A stretch of 64,000 bases of DNA from Acidaminococcus hominis (GCF_021044795.1 NZ_JAJNOP010000005.1), one strand, 5' to 3'; positions 42,418 to 50,978 are shown, numbered from the stretch's first letter. Made by a program: numbers and translations. Notes: generated from the sequence alone by a model not told the origin.

Positions 42418-43281
42418 ATGTCCGAAGATATTTTAGTCAAGGCCACGGCGGGGGATGCCCGGATTTATGCGGTAAACACCACCCACCTGACCCAATATAT
42501 GAACGAAATCCATCACTGCTCTCCTCTGGCTGCGGCGGCCCTGGGCCGTACCGCTGCCGGGGCTCTGCTCCTGGCGGCTACCATGAAGTCCGGGGAAGCG
42601 GTAACGGTGCGCTTTAAGGGCGACGGGCCTTTGGGCCAGGTGATGGCCGATGCCCGGGATTACACGGTCCGGGGCTTTGTGATGCACCCGGAAGTGATGC
42701 TGCCGTCCAAAAACGGCAAACTGGATGTAGGCGGCGGGGTCGGCCATTACGGCATTGTCACCGTCACCCGGTGCCCGGAAAAGGGCGAACCCTTTACCGG
42801 GGTTTCCACCCTGAAAAGCGGGGAAATCGCTGCGGACCTGACCCGGTACCTGTACGTGTCCGAGCAGACCCCTTCCAGCGTTGCCCTGGGCGTCCTGATT
42901 GAAAAGGATGGTTCCGTGGCCACTGCCGGCGGCTACTTTGTCCAACTGCTGCCGGAAGCGTCCGAAGAAACGGCCAAGACCCTGGAAGACAATATCCTGA
43001 CCCTGCCCTACGTAACCGAACTGCTGAGCAGCGGCTGTACCCCGGAAGATATGATCCGCCGGGTAGCCAAAGGCCTGCCGGTAGAAATTCTGGAATCCCA
43101 CCCGGTTTCCTTCCATTGCAGCTGCAGCCGGGAAAAGGTGGCCCAGATGCTCTGCGGCCTGCCGGAAAAGGACTTCCAGGAAATTCTTCAAGACCCTCAA
43201 ACCGAGGTTCATTGCCAATACTGCAACAAATCGTACCACTTTACTCCCGACGAGCTGAGAGAGCTTCCTAGAAAATCTTGA
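42418..43281 (+). CDS. hslO: Redox-regulated chaperone Hsp33
   Basis: A 287-residue holdase chaperone activated by oxidation. The C-terminal zinc redox switch is CSC (FHCSCSREKV) and CQYC (VHCQYCNKSY), the canonical CxC...CxxC. The N-terminal domain shows ALGRTAAGALLLAATMKSGE and GGVGHYGIVTVTR. It starts two bases after ribH, so it probably shares the riboflavin transcript; a link of FMN control to an oxidative-stress chaperone is only positional. Confidence 0.95.
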   Translation: MSEDILVKATAGDARIYAVNTTHLTQYMNEIHHCSPLAAAALGRTAAGALLLAATMKSGEAVTVRFKGDGPLGQVMADARDYTVRGFVMHPEVMLPSKNGKLDVGGGVGHYGIVTVTRCPEKGEPFTGVSTLKSGEIAADLTRYLYVSEQTPSSVALGVLIEKDGSVATAGGYFVQLLPEASEETAKTLEDNILTLPYVTELLSSGCTPEDMIRRVAKGLPVEILESHPVSFHCSCSREKVAQMLCGLPEKDFQEILQDPQTEVHCQYCNKSYHFTPDELRELPRKS

Positions 43282-43306
43282 CGAAACGAACAAATGTTTG
43301 TAAAAT
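43278..43306 (+). promoter_or_regulatory. recA promoter with LexA (SOS) box
   Basis: TTGACG (43278-43283) and TAAAAT (43301-43306) are 17 bp apart. CGAACAAATGTTTG (43287-43300) fills the spacer and matches the Gram-positive LexA consensus CGAACRNRYGTTYG at every defined position. LexA bound here would block RNA polymerase, so recA-recX are SOS-inducible. Confidence 0.93.
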
Positions 43307-43341
43307 AGATAATGTACAGCAATGGACAAGGAGATGAATTC

Positions 43342-44424
43342 ATGAGTATGGATGCAGATAAGACAAAAGCCCTGGATGCGGCTTTAAAACAGATTGAAAA
43401 GGATTTTGGCAAAGGCTCCATTATGAAATTGGGGGCAGCCAGTGCCAAGATGAATATAGAAACCATTCCTACCGGTGCCCTATCCCTGGATTTGGCATTG
43501 GGAGTAGGGGGTATTCCCCGGGGCCGGGTGATTGAAATCTATGGACCGGAATCTTCCGGTAAAACCACGGTTGCCCTGCACATGATTGCCGAAGCCCAAA
43601 AGCGCGGCGGCTATGCAGCTTTCATCGACGCCGAACACGCCCTGGATCCGGAATACGCCCGGAACCTGGGGGTGGACGTGGACAACCTCTTGATTTCCCA
43701 GCCGGATACCGGCGAACAGGCCCTGGAAATCTGCGACGCCCTGGTGCGCAGCGGTGCCATTGACATTATCGTCATCGACTCCGTAGCAGCCCTGGTGCCC
43801 AAGGCAGAAATCGAAGGGGAAATGGGTGAATCCCATGTGGGCCTCCAGGCCCGGCTGATGAGCCAGGCCCTGCGGAAACTCACGGGTATCATTTCCAAGT
43901 CCCGGACGGCTACGGTGTTCATCAACCAGATCCGGGAAAAAGTAGGCGTGATGTTCGGCAACCCGGAAACCACCACCGGCGGCCGGGCCCTGAAATTCTA
44001 TTCCACCATCCGGATGGATGTACGCCGGATTGAAAGCCTGAAGAACGGCAACGAAATCATCGGCAACCGGACCCGGGTGAAAGTGGTGAAAAACAAGGTT
44101 GCACCTCCCTTTAAGCAGGCCGAATTCGATATTATGTATGGCCAGGGCATTTCCCACGAGGGCTGCCTGGTGGACCTGGGGGTCCAGTACGAAATTATCA
44201 ATAAGAGCGGCGCCTGGTATTCCTACGGGGATGAACGCATTGGCCAGGGCCGGGAAAATACCAAGACCTTCCTGAAAGAACACAAGGATATGGCTGCGGA
44301 AATTGAGCAGAAAATCCGGGCAGCAGCCGGTTTGGCCAGTACGGCACAGGCAGCTCCTGCCCAGCCGGAAGAAGACGATGGCCTTCTTATGACGCCGGAG
44401 GATAATCCGGACAATGTGGAATAA
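43342..44424 (+). CDS. recA: Recombinase RecA
   Basis: A 360-residue strand-exchange protein and LexA coprotease. Walker A GPESSGKTTVALH (about residues 65-77), Walker B region IDIIVIDSVAALVPKAEIEG, loop L1/L2 region MSQALRKLTGIISKS and GGRALKFYSTIRMDVRR are canonical. The ATG at 43342 follows AAGGAGAT; the reading frame open further upstream lacks a ribosome site. It overlaps recX by 11 nt, and the SOS box is upstream. Confidence 0.98.
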   Translation: MSMDADKTKALDAALKQIEKDFGKGSIMKLGAASAKMNIETIPTGALSLDLALGVGGIPRGRVIEIYGPESSGKTTVALHMIAEAQKRGGYAAFIDAEHALDPEYARNLGVDVDNLLISQPDTGEQALEICDALVRSGAIDIIVIDSVAALVPKAEIEGEMGESHVGLQARLMSQALRKLTGIISKSRTATVFINQIREKVGVMFGNPETTTGGRALKFYSTIRMDVRRIESLKNGNEIIGNRTRVKVVKNKVAPPFKQAEFDIMYGQGISHEGCLVDLGVQYEIINKSGAWYSYGDERIGQGRENTKTFLKEHKDMAAEIEQKIRAAAGLASTAQAAPAQPEEDDGLLMTPEDNPDNVE

Positions 44425-44929
44425 GTCGGGAAAAGCCCTGGGTACCTACGCCGAAGCCTATAACTTTGCCTTGGACAAGCTGTCCCTGCGGGACTTTACT
44501 CGGTTTGAGCTGCGGGACAAGTTGCTGGAGCGGGAATGCCCGGAGGACCTTGCAGACCAGGTTTTGGCCAAGCTGACGGAACGCCATTTCCTGGACGACG
44601 CCCGCTGCGCCGCCCGGATTACGGCAGCCTGGCGGGGCAAGCGGTTTTACGGCCGCCAGTACCTGCGGCTGATGCTCAGCAAAAAGCAGGTGCCCCAGGA
44701 ACTGATTCAGGAAGAACTGGCCCAGGTAACGGAAGAAGAAGAAACAGAGCGGGCCTGTGACTGGGCCCGGACCCAGCTGGGAAAATTCCAGCGCAAGTAC
44801 AAGGCAGACCCCCGGAAGGGGAAAGCCGCCTTGTCCAGAGGCCTGGCTTCCCGGGGCTTTGGCTTTGGACCCATTGCTTCTGCCCTGCAATTGTGGCAGG
44901 AAGCTGGCGGGGAAGAAGACCTGTTTTAG
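44414..44929 (+). CDS. recX: RecA regulatory protein RecX
   Basis: A 171-residue helical protein modulating RecA filaments. Repeating three-helix units with ALDKLSLRDFTRFELRDKLL, LTERHFLDDARCAARITAAW and GRQYLRLMLSKKQVPQELIQ match the family. It starts 11 nt before the recA stop (ATGTGGAATAA), so translation is coupled. A terminator follows. Confidence 0.9.
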   Translation: MWNKSGKALGTYAEAYNFALDKLSLRDFTRFELRDKLLERECPEDLADQVLAKLTERHFLDDARCAARITAAWRGKRFYGRQYLRLMLSKKQVPQELIQEELAQVTEEEETERACDWARTQLGKFQRKYKADPRKGKAALSRGLASRGFGFGPIASALQLWQEAGGEEDLF

Positions 44930-44947
44930 CAGAAAAAGTACAGAAGC

Positions 44948-44976
44948 GGGGCTATGCAAGGCATAGTCCCCTTTTT
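44948..44976 (+). terminator. Terminator after recX
   Basis: GGGGCTATGC (44948-44957) pairs with GCATAG-T-CCCC (44961-44971, one bulged T), 3-nt loop, T5 tail. Confidence 0.85.
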
Positions 44977-44990
44977 GCTATGCAGCTTTA

Positions 44991-45019
44991 TTGACACTCT
45001 TATGAAAATACTATAAAAT
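44991..45019 (+). promoter_or_regulatory. rny promoter
   Basis: Perfect TTGACA (44991-44996), 17-bp spacer, TAAAAT (45014-45019). Transcription would begin near 45026, giving a leader that includes the hairpin at 45050-45070. Confidence 0.75.
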
Positions 45020-45049
45020 AACTTTGTCCAATCGTGTTTATTGGGTTTT

Positions 45050-45070
45050 AAGGCGACCTCTGGTTGCCTT
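45050..45070 (+). other. Hairpin in the rny leader
   Basis: AAGGCGAC (45050-45057) pairs with GTTGCCTT (45063-45070), including one G-T pair, then an AT-rich stretch ATTTATT. It could be an attenuator or a 5'-stabilising stem; RNase Y mRNA is often self-regulated, which is inference here. Confidence 0.45.
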
Positions 45071-45079
45071 ATTTATTGT

Positions 45080-46663
45080 ATGAACAAGTTTTGCAAAAAT
45101 TCTAGAGAAGAGGAGGTGTACATCATAGATCCCATTAGTGTATTTATCGCTCTTGTCCTTTGTTTGTTAGGTGTGGGCGGCGGCTATATGGCCCGGAAAA
45201 ATGTTGCCGAAGGCAAAATCGGGGCTGCAGAAGATAGAGCCAAAGAAATCCTGGAAGAGGCTATGCGTGACGCCGAAGCCAAGAAAAAGGAAGCTTTATT
45301 GGAAGCCAAGGAGGAAATCCACCGTCTGCGTTCTGAAATGGAACGGGAGAACAAGGAAAGAAGAGCTGAACTCAGTAAAAATGAACGACGCTTGGTGCAA
45401 AAGGAAGAAAACGTCGACAAGAAAATGGATGCTTATGAGAAGAAGGAAGAAAAACTCATTGAGCAAAGCAACCGTCTGCAGGCTGCCCAAGCTAAAGTCG
45501 ATGCTCTTTATGGCCAGCAGGTCACAGAACTGGAACGGATTTCCGGTTTGACCAGCGATGAAGCCAAGCAGGAATTGTTGGACAATGTACGGGAAGAAGT
45601 CAAACACGACAAAGCCCGTTTGATCAAGGATATGGAACAGGAAGCCAAGGACGTGGCAGACCAGAAGGCCCGGGAAATCATTTCCCTTGCCATTCAGCGC
45701 TGTGCGGCTGATCAGGTTACGGAAACCACGGTTACCGTTGTTCCCCTGCCCAACGACGAAATGAAGGGACGGATTATTGGCCGGGAAGGCCGGAATATCC
45801 GTACCCTGGAAACCTTAACTGGTATCGATTTGATCATTGATGATACGCCGGAAGCTGTCATTATTTCCGGCTTTGACCCTGTGCGCCGGGAAGTTGCCCG
45901 GATTGCCCTGGAGAAGCTCATCAACGATGGCCGTATCCATCCTGCCCGTATTGAGGAAATGGTGGAAAAGGCCCAAAAAGACCTGGATCAGAAAATTAAG
46001 GAAGCCGGTGAACAGGCTACCTTTGAAACAGGCGTTCATGGACTGCATCCCGAACTGATCAAACTGCTGGGCCGGCTTAAATACCGCACCAGCTATGGTC
46101 AGAACGTGCTGAAGCATTCCACCGAAGTTGCCCATTTGGCAGGGCTTATGGCTGCCGAACTGGGCGTGGACGTAAACTCCGCCAAACGGGCCGGCCTGCT
46201 GCATGATATTGGCAAGGCTGTGGACCACGAGGTGGAAGGATCCCATGTGGATCTGGGGGCAGAAGTGGCCAAACGGTATCACGAATCCGATATCGTCATC
46301 AATACCATCATGTCCCACCACGGAGACTGCGAAGCAACCTCCGTCCAGGCGGTCCTGGTTTCTGCCGCGGATGCCATTTCGGCAGCCCGTCCGGGAGCTC
46401 GCAGGGAAACCCTGGAAACCTACCTGAAACGGTTGACGCGATTGGAAGAAATTGCCGAATCCTTCGATGGCGTAGAAAAATGCTATGCTGTCCAGGCAGG
46501 CCGGGAAATCCGTATTATGGTGAAGCCGGATAAGATTGACGACGATGATTCCGTCATTCTGGCTCATGACGTGGCCAAAAAGATCGAAGAGGATATGGAA
46601 TATCCTGGGCAGATCAAAGTGGTCATTGTGCGGGAAACCCGCGCCGTGGATTATGCAAAATAA
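45080..46663 (+). CDS. rny: Ribonuclease Y
   Basis: Membrane-anchored endoribonuclease that starts mRNA decay. Order: one N-terminal transmembrane helix (ISVFIALVLCLLGVGGGYMA), a long charged coiled coil, a KH domain (GRIIGREGRNIRTLETLTGI), and an HD domain (LLHDIGKAVDHEVEGSHVDL). The true start is unclear. ATG 45080 gives 527 residues but has no ribosome site; a near-perfect AGGAGGTG (45111-45118) lies 3 to 6 nt before in-frame ATC (45122) and ATA (45125), which would begin the protein directly at IDPISV. No ATG, GTG or TTG stands at a proper distance from that site, and the next ATG (45188) would cut off the membrane helix. Confidence 0.93.
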   Translation: MNKFCKNSREEEVYIIDPISVFIALVLCLLGVGGGYMARKNVAEGKIGAAEDRAKEILEEAMRDAEAKKKEALLEAKEEIHRLRSEMERENKERRAELSKNERRLVQKEENVDKKMDAYEKKEEKLIEQSNRLQAAQAKVDALYGQQVTELERISGLTSDEAKQELLDNVREEVKHDKARLIKDMEQEAKDVADQKAREIISLAIQRCAADQVTETTVTVVPLPNDEMKGRIIGREGRNIRTLETLTGIDLIIDDTPEAVIISGFDPVRREVARIALEKLINDGRIHPARIEEMVEKAQKDLDQKIKEAGEQATFETGVHGLHPELIKLLGRLKYRTSYGQNVLKHSTEVAHLAGLMAAELGVDVNSAKRAGLLHDIGKAVDHEVEGSHVDLGAEVAKRYHESDIVINTIMSHHGDCEATSVQAVLVSAADAISAARPGARRETLETYLKRLTRLEEIAESFDGVEKCYAVQAGREIRIMVKPDKIDDDDSVILAHDVAKKIEEDMEYPGQIKVVIVRETRAVDYAK

Positions 46664-46668
46664 AATTG

Positions 46669-46695
46669 GCCGTGCCTTTGGGCACGGCATTTTTT
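46669..46695 (+). terminator. Terminator after rny
   Basis: GCCGTGCC (46669-46676) and GGCACGGC (46681-46688), TTTG loop, then ATTTTTTT. Confidence 0.93.
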
Positions 46696-46716
46696 TAGGC
46701 GGATACCCCAGGTTTG

Positions 46717-46725
46717 TGCTATACT
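46717..46725 (+). promoter_or_regulatory. Extended -10 promoter of the HD hydrolase gene
   Basis: TGCTATACT, TGn plus a near-consensus -10, about 50 bp before the start at 46774. Confidence 0.45.
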
Positions 46726-46773
46726 ATAGGGGAATTTTCCACAATACTCAAATATCCGAGGGGAGAGAAAGCT

Positions 46774-47349
46774 ATGGCAGGAACGCGTGAAGAAGCTTGG
46801 GAACTGTTAAAGGAATACAATCAGGAGCCTTTCCACCGGCAGCACGGGCTGACGGTAGAAGGCTGTATGCGCTATTTTGCCCGGGAATTGGGCTACGGGG
46901 ACGAAGAAGATTTCTGGGGCCTGGTAGGTCTGCTCCACGATTTGGATTATGAAAAATATCCGGACCAGCACTGCCGGAAGGAAGCGGAAATCCTTCGGGA
47001 AAAAGGCTGGGATGAAAAGCTGATTCATGCGGTAGCCAGCCACGGCTGGCCTCGCTGCAGTGACGTGGAACCCCAGCTGGAAATGGAAAAGGTGCTGTAT
47101 GCCGTGGACGAACTGTCCGGGCTCATTGGGGCCGCAGCCCTGATGCGTCCCTCCAAAAGCGTCCAGGATATGGAAGTGAAGTCCTTGAAGAAGAAATTCA
47201 AGGACAAACATTTCGCCGCCGGCTGCAGCCGGGACGTAATCCAGCAGGGCGCCGATATGCTGGGCTGGGATCTCAACAAACTGTTTGAGCAGAGCATTTT
47301 GGCCATGCGTTCCTGTGAAGAAACGGTACAAAAAGAAATGGAAGAATAA
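46774..47349 (+). CDS. HD-domain hydrolase
   Basis: A 191-residue soluble HD-superfamily phosphohydrolase. The motif GLLHDLDYEKYPDQH (about residues 50-64) holds the HD pair, and a further histidine is at AVASHGWPR; HGLTVEGCMRYFARE supplies the first His. Such small HD proteins are found in many anaerobes; the substrate (nucleotide or phosphate ester) is not known. GAGGGGAGAG precedes the ATG. It has its own promoter and terminator and is functionally separate from rny, which also contains an HD domain. Confidence 0.82.
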   Translation: MAGTREEAWELLKEYNQEPFHRQHGLTVEGCMRYFARELGYGDEEDFWGLVGLLHDLDYEKYPDQHCRKEAEILREKGWDEKLIHAVASHGWPRCSDVEPQLEMEKVLYAVDELSGLIGAAALMRPSKSVQDMEVKSLKKKFKDKHFAAGCSRDVIQQGADMLGWDLNKLFEQSILAMRSCEETVQKEMEE

Positions 47350-47356
47350 GGAAGAG

Positions 47357-47393
47357 AATGCGGAGCAAAAGCAATTTTTGCCCCGCATTTTTT
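47357..47393 (+). terminator. Terminator after the HD gene
   Basis: AATGCGG (47357-47363) and CCGCATT (47383-47389) with an inner GCAAAA/TTTTTGC stem and a T-rich tail. Confidence 0.8.
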
Positions 47394-47454
47394 CCGCCTG
47401 CGTGTTATTATATAAGTATACTGAGTTGGCCGTTGTGGCCGGAAAGGAGTTTGT

Positions 47455-48243
47455 ATGGGACATTACGCAAAACCAGAAGAAGTATTGTACCACACCCAAT
47501 TGTCCCAGAACATGCTTCTGGGAGCGGATATCGCGTTACTGCCCGGAGACCCGGGGCGTGTCCGGTCCCTGGCAGAGGCTATGGGGCCGACCATTGATTT
47601 GACCAGCCACCGGGAATACACCAGCGCCCTGGCGCAGGTGCAGGACAAGCCGGTGCTGGTCTGCTCTACAGGCATGGGAGGGCCGTCTACCGCCATTTGT
47701 CTGGAGGAACTGGCCCGTTTGGGCATTCGCCGGGTGATCCGGGTGGGCACCACCGGCTCCATCCAGGAGAACCTGAACCTGGGAGAGGTGGTCATCATCA
47801 AGGGAGCGGTGCGGCTGGAGGGTACTAGTACCCACTACGCCCCCTTGGAATTTCCTGCGGTGGCGGACCTGGAACTGACCCAGCTCTTGGTGTACGCCGC
47901 CCGGTTGCTCAATATCCCGCACCAGGTGGGCATCTGCGTATCCTCGGATACCTTTTGGCCCGGCCAGGAACGGTACGACAGCTTTACCGGGTACGTGCCC
48001 CGCCGTTTCCAGGGCAGCATGAAGGAATGGCAGCAGCTGGGGGTCACCAATTACGAAATGGAAACCGCTGCCGTGTTTGTGACGGCTCAGGCTCTGGGAA
48101 TGAAGGCGGCCAGCCTGTGCGGGGTGGTGGCCAAACGGACCCAAAGCGAGAGCATAGCTTCGCCGGAGGTGTATAAACAGGCGGAAAGCCGCTTTCAGGC
48201 CATTCTCCACCGGGCTTTGAATGAGTTGTTGGTAAGGGAGTGA
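47455..48243 (+). CDS. udp: Uridine phosphorylase
   Basis: A 262-residue nucleoside phosphorylase converting uridine and phosphate to uracil and ribose-1-phosphate. It follows E. coli Udp closely: LPGDPGRV, RVGTTGSIQENLNLG, HYAPLEFPAVADLE, CVSSDTFWPGQERYDS and NYEMETAAVF (ribose binding). GGAAAGGAG precedes the ATG. The phosphopentomutase gene deoB begins 5 bp downstream, so ribose-1-phosphate goes directly to ribose-5-phosphate. Confidence 0.96.
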   Translation: MGHYAKPEEVLYHTQLSQNMLLGADIALLPGDPGRVRSLAEAMGPTIDLTSHREYTSALAQVQDKPVLVCSTGMGGPSTAICLEELARLGIRRVIRVGTTGSIQENLNLGEVVIIKGAVRLEGTSTHYAPLEFPAVADLELTQLLVYAARLLNIPHQVGICVSSDTFWPGQERYDSFTGYVPRRFQGSMKEWQQLGVTNYEMETAAVFVTAQALGMKAASLCGVVAKRTQSESIASPEVYKQAESRFQAILHRALNELLVRE

Positions 48244-48248
48244 TTCCA

Positions 48249-49472
48249 GTGAAACGCTGTATCATCTTAATGTTGGATTCTTTTGGCATTGGAGGCGCAC
48301 CGGACGCCGCCAAATTTGGGGACGCAGGAGCGGATACCCTGGGGCATATTGCCCAGTGGTTTGCCAAAGGCCACGCAGAGGATGCCGCAAAACCCCTCTT
48401 AAAACTGCCATATTTGGCCCAGGTGGGCTTGGAACTGGCCCATGAAGCCAGTACAGGCAAAAAACTTGCGGCCAGCCTAAACGCCGCTGAGCCCCTGAAA
48501 GGGGCCTATACCTACGCCCGGGAAATCAGCAGCGGCAAGGATACGCTAAGCGGCCATTGGGAAATGGCCGGGGTCCCCGTCAAGTTTGACTGGGGGTATT
48601 TTCCCAACGTACCCCACTGCTTCCCCAAGGACATTATTGACGGCCTGATTCAGGCAGGAAACCTGCCCGGAGTGCTAGGAGAAAAGCACGCCTCCGGTAC
48701 GGTCATTCTCAAGGAATTGGGGGAGGAAAGCATCCGCACCGGCAAGCCCATTGTCTATACCTCTGCGGATTCGGTGCTGCAGATTGCCGCCCATGAGGAG
48801 CATTTTGGCCTGGACCGGCTGTACGCTCTTTGTCAGGCGGCCTACCAGCTGGTGCAGCCCTACCATATTGCCCGGGTTATCGCCCGGCCCTTTGTAGGGG
48901 AAACGGCGGATACCTTCGTGCGCACCGGCAATCGCCACGACTATGCGGTGCCCGCCCCGGAACCCACCCTGGTAGATGCGGTTTACGAACAGGCCGGGGG
49001 CGTGTACGCCATTGGCAAGATTGCGGATATTTTTGCCCATAGGGGCATTACCAAGGCCTATAAGGCAACGGGCCTGGATGCCCTGTTTGATGCTACCCTA
49101 CAGGCTATGGACGATGCCGGGGACAGGAGTCTGGTATTCACCAATTTTGTGGATTTTGACTCTACCTACGGCCATCGCCGGAACGTGGAAGGCTACGGAG
49201 AAGGGCTGATGCTCATTGACCGGCGGCTGCCGGAACTGTGGGCCAAGCTCCAGCCCGGGGACCTGGTGCTGGTGACGGCGGACCACGGCTGTGATCCTAC
49301 CTGGACCGGCTCCGACCATACCCGGGAGCACGTGCCCGCCCTGTTCTTTGGGCCGGAGGTGCTTCCCGGCGCCCTGAAACCCATGGAAACTTACTCCGAT
49401 ATGGGGCAGATTCTGGCCCAGCATTTGGGCCTTACCCTGAAACGGGGGACTGCACAGAAGGTGGTAAAATGA
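48249..49472 (+). CDS. deoB: Phosphopentomutase
   Basis: A 407-residue manganese enzyme of the alkaline-phosphatase superfamily converting (deoxy)ribose-1-phosphate to the 5-phosphate. LMLDSFGIGGAPDAAKFGD at the start, GKDTLSGHWEMAG (catalytic Thr), and LVTADHGCDPTWTGSDHTRE near the end are the metal-binding signatures. Start: GTG 48249 with AAGGGAG 8 nt upstream is preferred over GTG 48240, which overlaps that site. It overlaps the next gene by 4 nt. Together with udp it feeds nucleoside sugars into the pentose phosphate pathway, where rpe also acts. Confidence 0.96.
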   Translation: MKRCIILMLDSFGIGGAPDAAKFGDAGADTLGHIAQWFAKGHAEDAAKPLLKLPYLAQVGLELAHEASTGKKLAASLNAAEPLKGAYTYAREISSGKDTLSGHWEMAGVPVKFDWGYFPNVPHCFPKDIIDGLIQAGNLPGVLGEKHASGTVILKELGEESIRTGKPIVYTSADSVLQIAAHEEHFGLDRLYALCQAAYQLVQPYHIARVIARPFVGETADTFVRTGNRHDYAVPAPEPTLVDAVYEQAGGVYAIGKIADIFAHRGITKAYKATGLDALFDATLQAMDDAGDRSLVFTNFVDFDSTYGHRRNVEGYGEGLMLIDRRLPELWAKLQPGDLVLVTADHGCDPTWTGSDHTREHVPALFFGPEVLPGALKPMETYSDMGQILAQHLGLTLKRGTAQKVVK

Positions 49473-50113
49473 AAGCCCTGAAACAAGTACTGGTACTTTT
49501 GGCTTCGCTCTTGAGCTTGGTTATGCTTTTGCCCGGGAGCCCTGCCTGGGCCGCCCAGGCCCCGGCGGAAAGCGTGGCGGCCGTTCCAACGGTGGCGGGG
49601 GATCCCCTGAACCGGAAGGGCATGGCCTTTGTGGTCTACGACCAAACGGGGGAAGTGACCCCGGCCATGAAAGCCCTGTGGAAGCGGCAGGTGCGTCAGG
49701 CCTACCCTAGGGCTGAGTATACCTTTATTGACGATCCCCAGGCTGTTCAGGCGGCCAGTGCGGTGCTCAGCCAGTCCAATTCCGATGACGACCATTACAC
49801 TGCGGCGGAATTTGCTGCCATTGGCCAAAAGGCCCAGGCGGACGTGGTGGCCGTGGTGATTGTAAAAGCCATGGAAGAATACTATGTGGAACCCATGCTT
49901 ATGGGCTGGTGGGACGACGGGCCGGATACCTGGCTCCGGGTGCTGACCGCTGCCGATCTGTACCTGTACAAGCAGGAGAACCAGAAATTCCTGCATAAGA
50001 ACCTGCGGAAGGTGGAAACCACGGAGGTTTCCCTGGCGGTGCCGCCGGAACGGGAAATCCAGTATGCCCTTAGCAATTTGGCTATGAAAATGGAAAACAA
50101 GCCGGAAATCTAA
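49469..50113 (+). CDS. Exported protein of unknown function
   Basis: A 214-residue protein with a clear signal peptide (about residues 1-28; LVLLASLLSLVMLLPGSPAW, cleavage after AWA). The mature part has mixed alpha/beta features (FVVYDQTGEVTPAMKALWKR, ADVVAVVIVKAMEEYYVEPM) resembling the Rossmann-like fold of TPR-less LpoB/CsgG-type or Negativicutes-specific envelope proteins, but I recognise no family. ATGA overlap with deoB suggests cotranscription, though a functional link with nucleoside catabolism is not obvious. Confidence 0.75.
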   Translation: MKALKQVLVLLASLLSLVMLLPGSPAWAAQAPAESVAAVPTVAGDPLNRKGMAFVVYDQTGEVTPAMKALWKRQVRQAYPRAEYTFIDDPQAVQAASAVLSQSNSDDDHYTAAEFAAIGQKAQADVVAVVIVKAMEEYYVEPMLMGWWDDGPDTWLRVLTAADLYLYKQENQKFLHKNLRKVETTEVSLAVPPEREIQYALSNLAMKMENKPEI

Positions 50114-50143
50114 ACGGGAAACATCTCAGAGAGGAGCCAATCC

Positions 50144-50926
50144 ATGAATCCTGAAATTTGGAAGGGAATCCTGATTCCCTTTTTAGGCACATCCCTGGGG
50201 GCTGCCTGTGTGTACTTTATGAAGGAGCAGCTGAACCGTCAGCTCCAGAGGGGGCTGACGGGCTTTGCCGCCGGGGTTATGGTGGCGGCGTCCATTTGGA
50301 GCCTTTTGATTCCTGCCCTGGAGGAATCCGCTGCCCTGGGGCGTCTGGCCTTTATTCCAGCGGCTGTGGGGTTCTGGGTGGGGACGTTGTTCCTGCTGCT
50401 GCTGGATACCCTGATTCCCCACCTGCATCTCAACGCCCAAAAGGCGGAAGGGCCCAAAAGCCATTTGGCCCGGACCACCATGATGATTTTGGCCGTGACC
50501 CTCCATAATATTCCGGAAGGTATGGCCGTGGGCATGATTTATGCCGGCTTTTTGAATGACCCGGGGACCATTACCCTGGGCAGTGCCATTGCCCTGTCTC
50601 TGGGGATTGCCATTCAGAATTTCCCCGAAGGAGCCATTATTTCCCTGCCGCTGCGGGCAGCAGGGTTGGGACACCACAAGGCTTTTGTCGGCGGGGTCCT
50701 GTCCGGGGTGGTAGAACCGATTGCGGCGGTGTTTACCATCTGGGCCTCCCAGTACATTGTCCGGCTGCTGCCGTATTTCCTCAGCTTTGCGGCAGGGGCC
50801 ATGCTGTACGTGGTGGTGGAAGAACTGATTCCGGAAATGTCCGAAGGGGAGCATTCCAATATTGGGGTGCTGACCTTTGCCCTGGGTTTCACGGTGATGA
50901 TGATTTTGGACGTTTCCTTGGGATAA
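50144..50926 (+). CDS. ZIP-family metal ion transporter
   Basis: A 260-residue membrane transporter with eight predicted transmembrane helices. The two metal-site helices are seen as LHNIPEGMAVGM (TM4) and IQNFPEGAIISLP (TM5); the second has Gln-Asn where many zinc-specific members have His. A histidine-containing loop (LIPHLHLNAQKA) lies between TM3 and TM4. It imports zinc, iron or manganese. GAGAGGAG precedes the ATG. Whether it is coupled to the upstream exported-protein gene (30 bp gap) is open. Confidence 0.9.
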   Translation: MNPEIWKGILIPFLGTSLGAACVYFMKEQLNRQLQRGLTGFAAGVMVAASIWSLLIPALEESAALGRLAFIPAAVGFWVGTLFLLLLDTLIPHLHLNAQKAEGPKSHLARTTMMILAVTLHNIPEGMAVGMIYAGFLNDPGTITLGSAIALSLGIAIQNFPEGAIISLPLRAAGLGHHKAFVGGVLSGVVEPIAAVFTIWASQYIVRLLPYFLSFAAGAMLYVVVEELIPEMSEGEHSNIGVLTFALGFTVMMILDVSLG

Positions 50927-50935
50927 TTTTATTTT

Positions 50936-50978
50936 CGTTGTTTTAACAACGGACAAAGGAGGTGGGTTTCTTTATAAT
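50936..50978 (+). promoter_or_regulatory. hcp promoter with perfect palindrome near -41
   Basis: CGTTGTTTTAACAACG (50936-50951) is a perfect 7-2-7 inverted repeat. Downstream is TATAAT (50973-50978) with only a weak -35 (CGGACA, 17 bp before). The palindrome centre lies about 41.5 bp before the expected start site (near 50985), the position of class II activator sites of Crp/Fnr-family regulators. The form resembles Crp/Fnr half-sites (TTGTT/AACAA); an HcpR-like nitrosative sensor is a reasonable guess only. Confidence 0.6.

Noticed and set aside
50936..50951. The palindrome before hcp as a terminator of the ZIP gene
   Set aside because: There is no T run after it, and it is placed exactly for an activator relative to the hcp -10.
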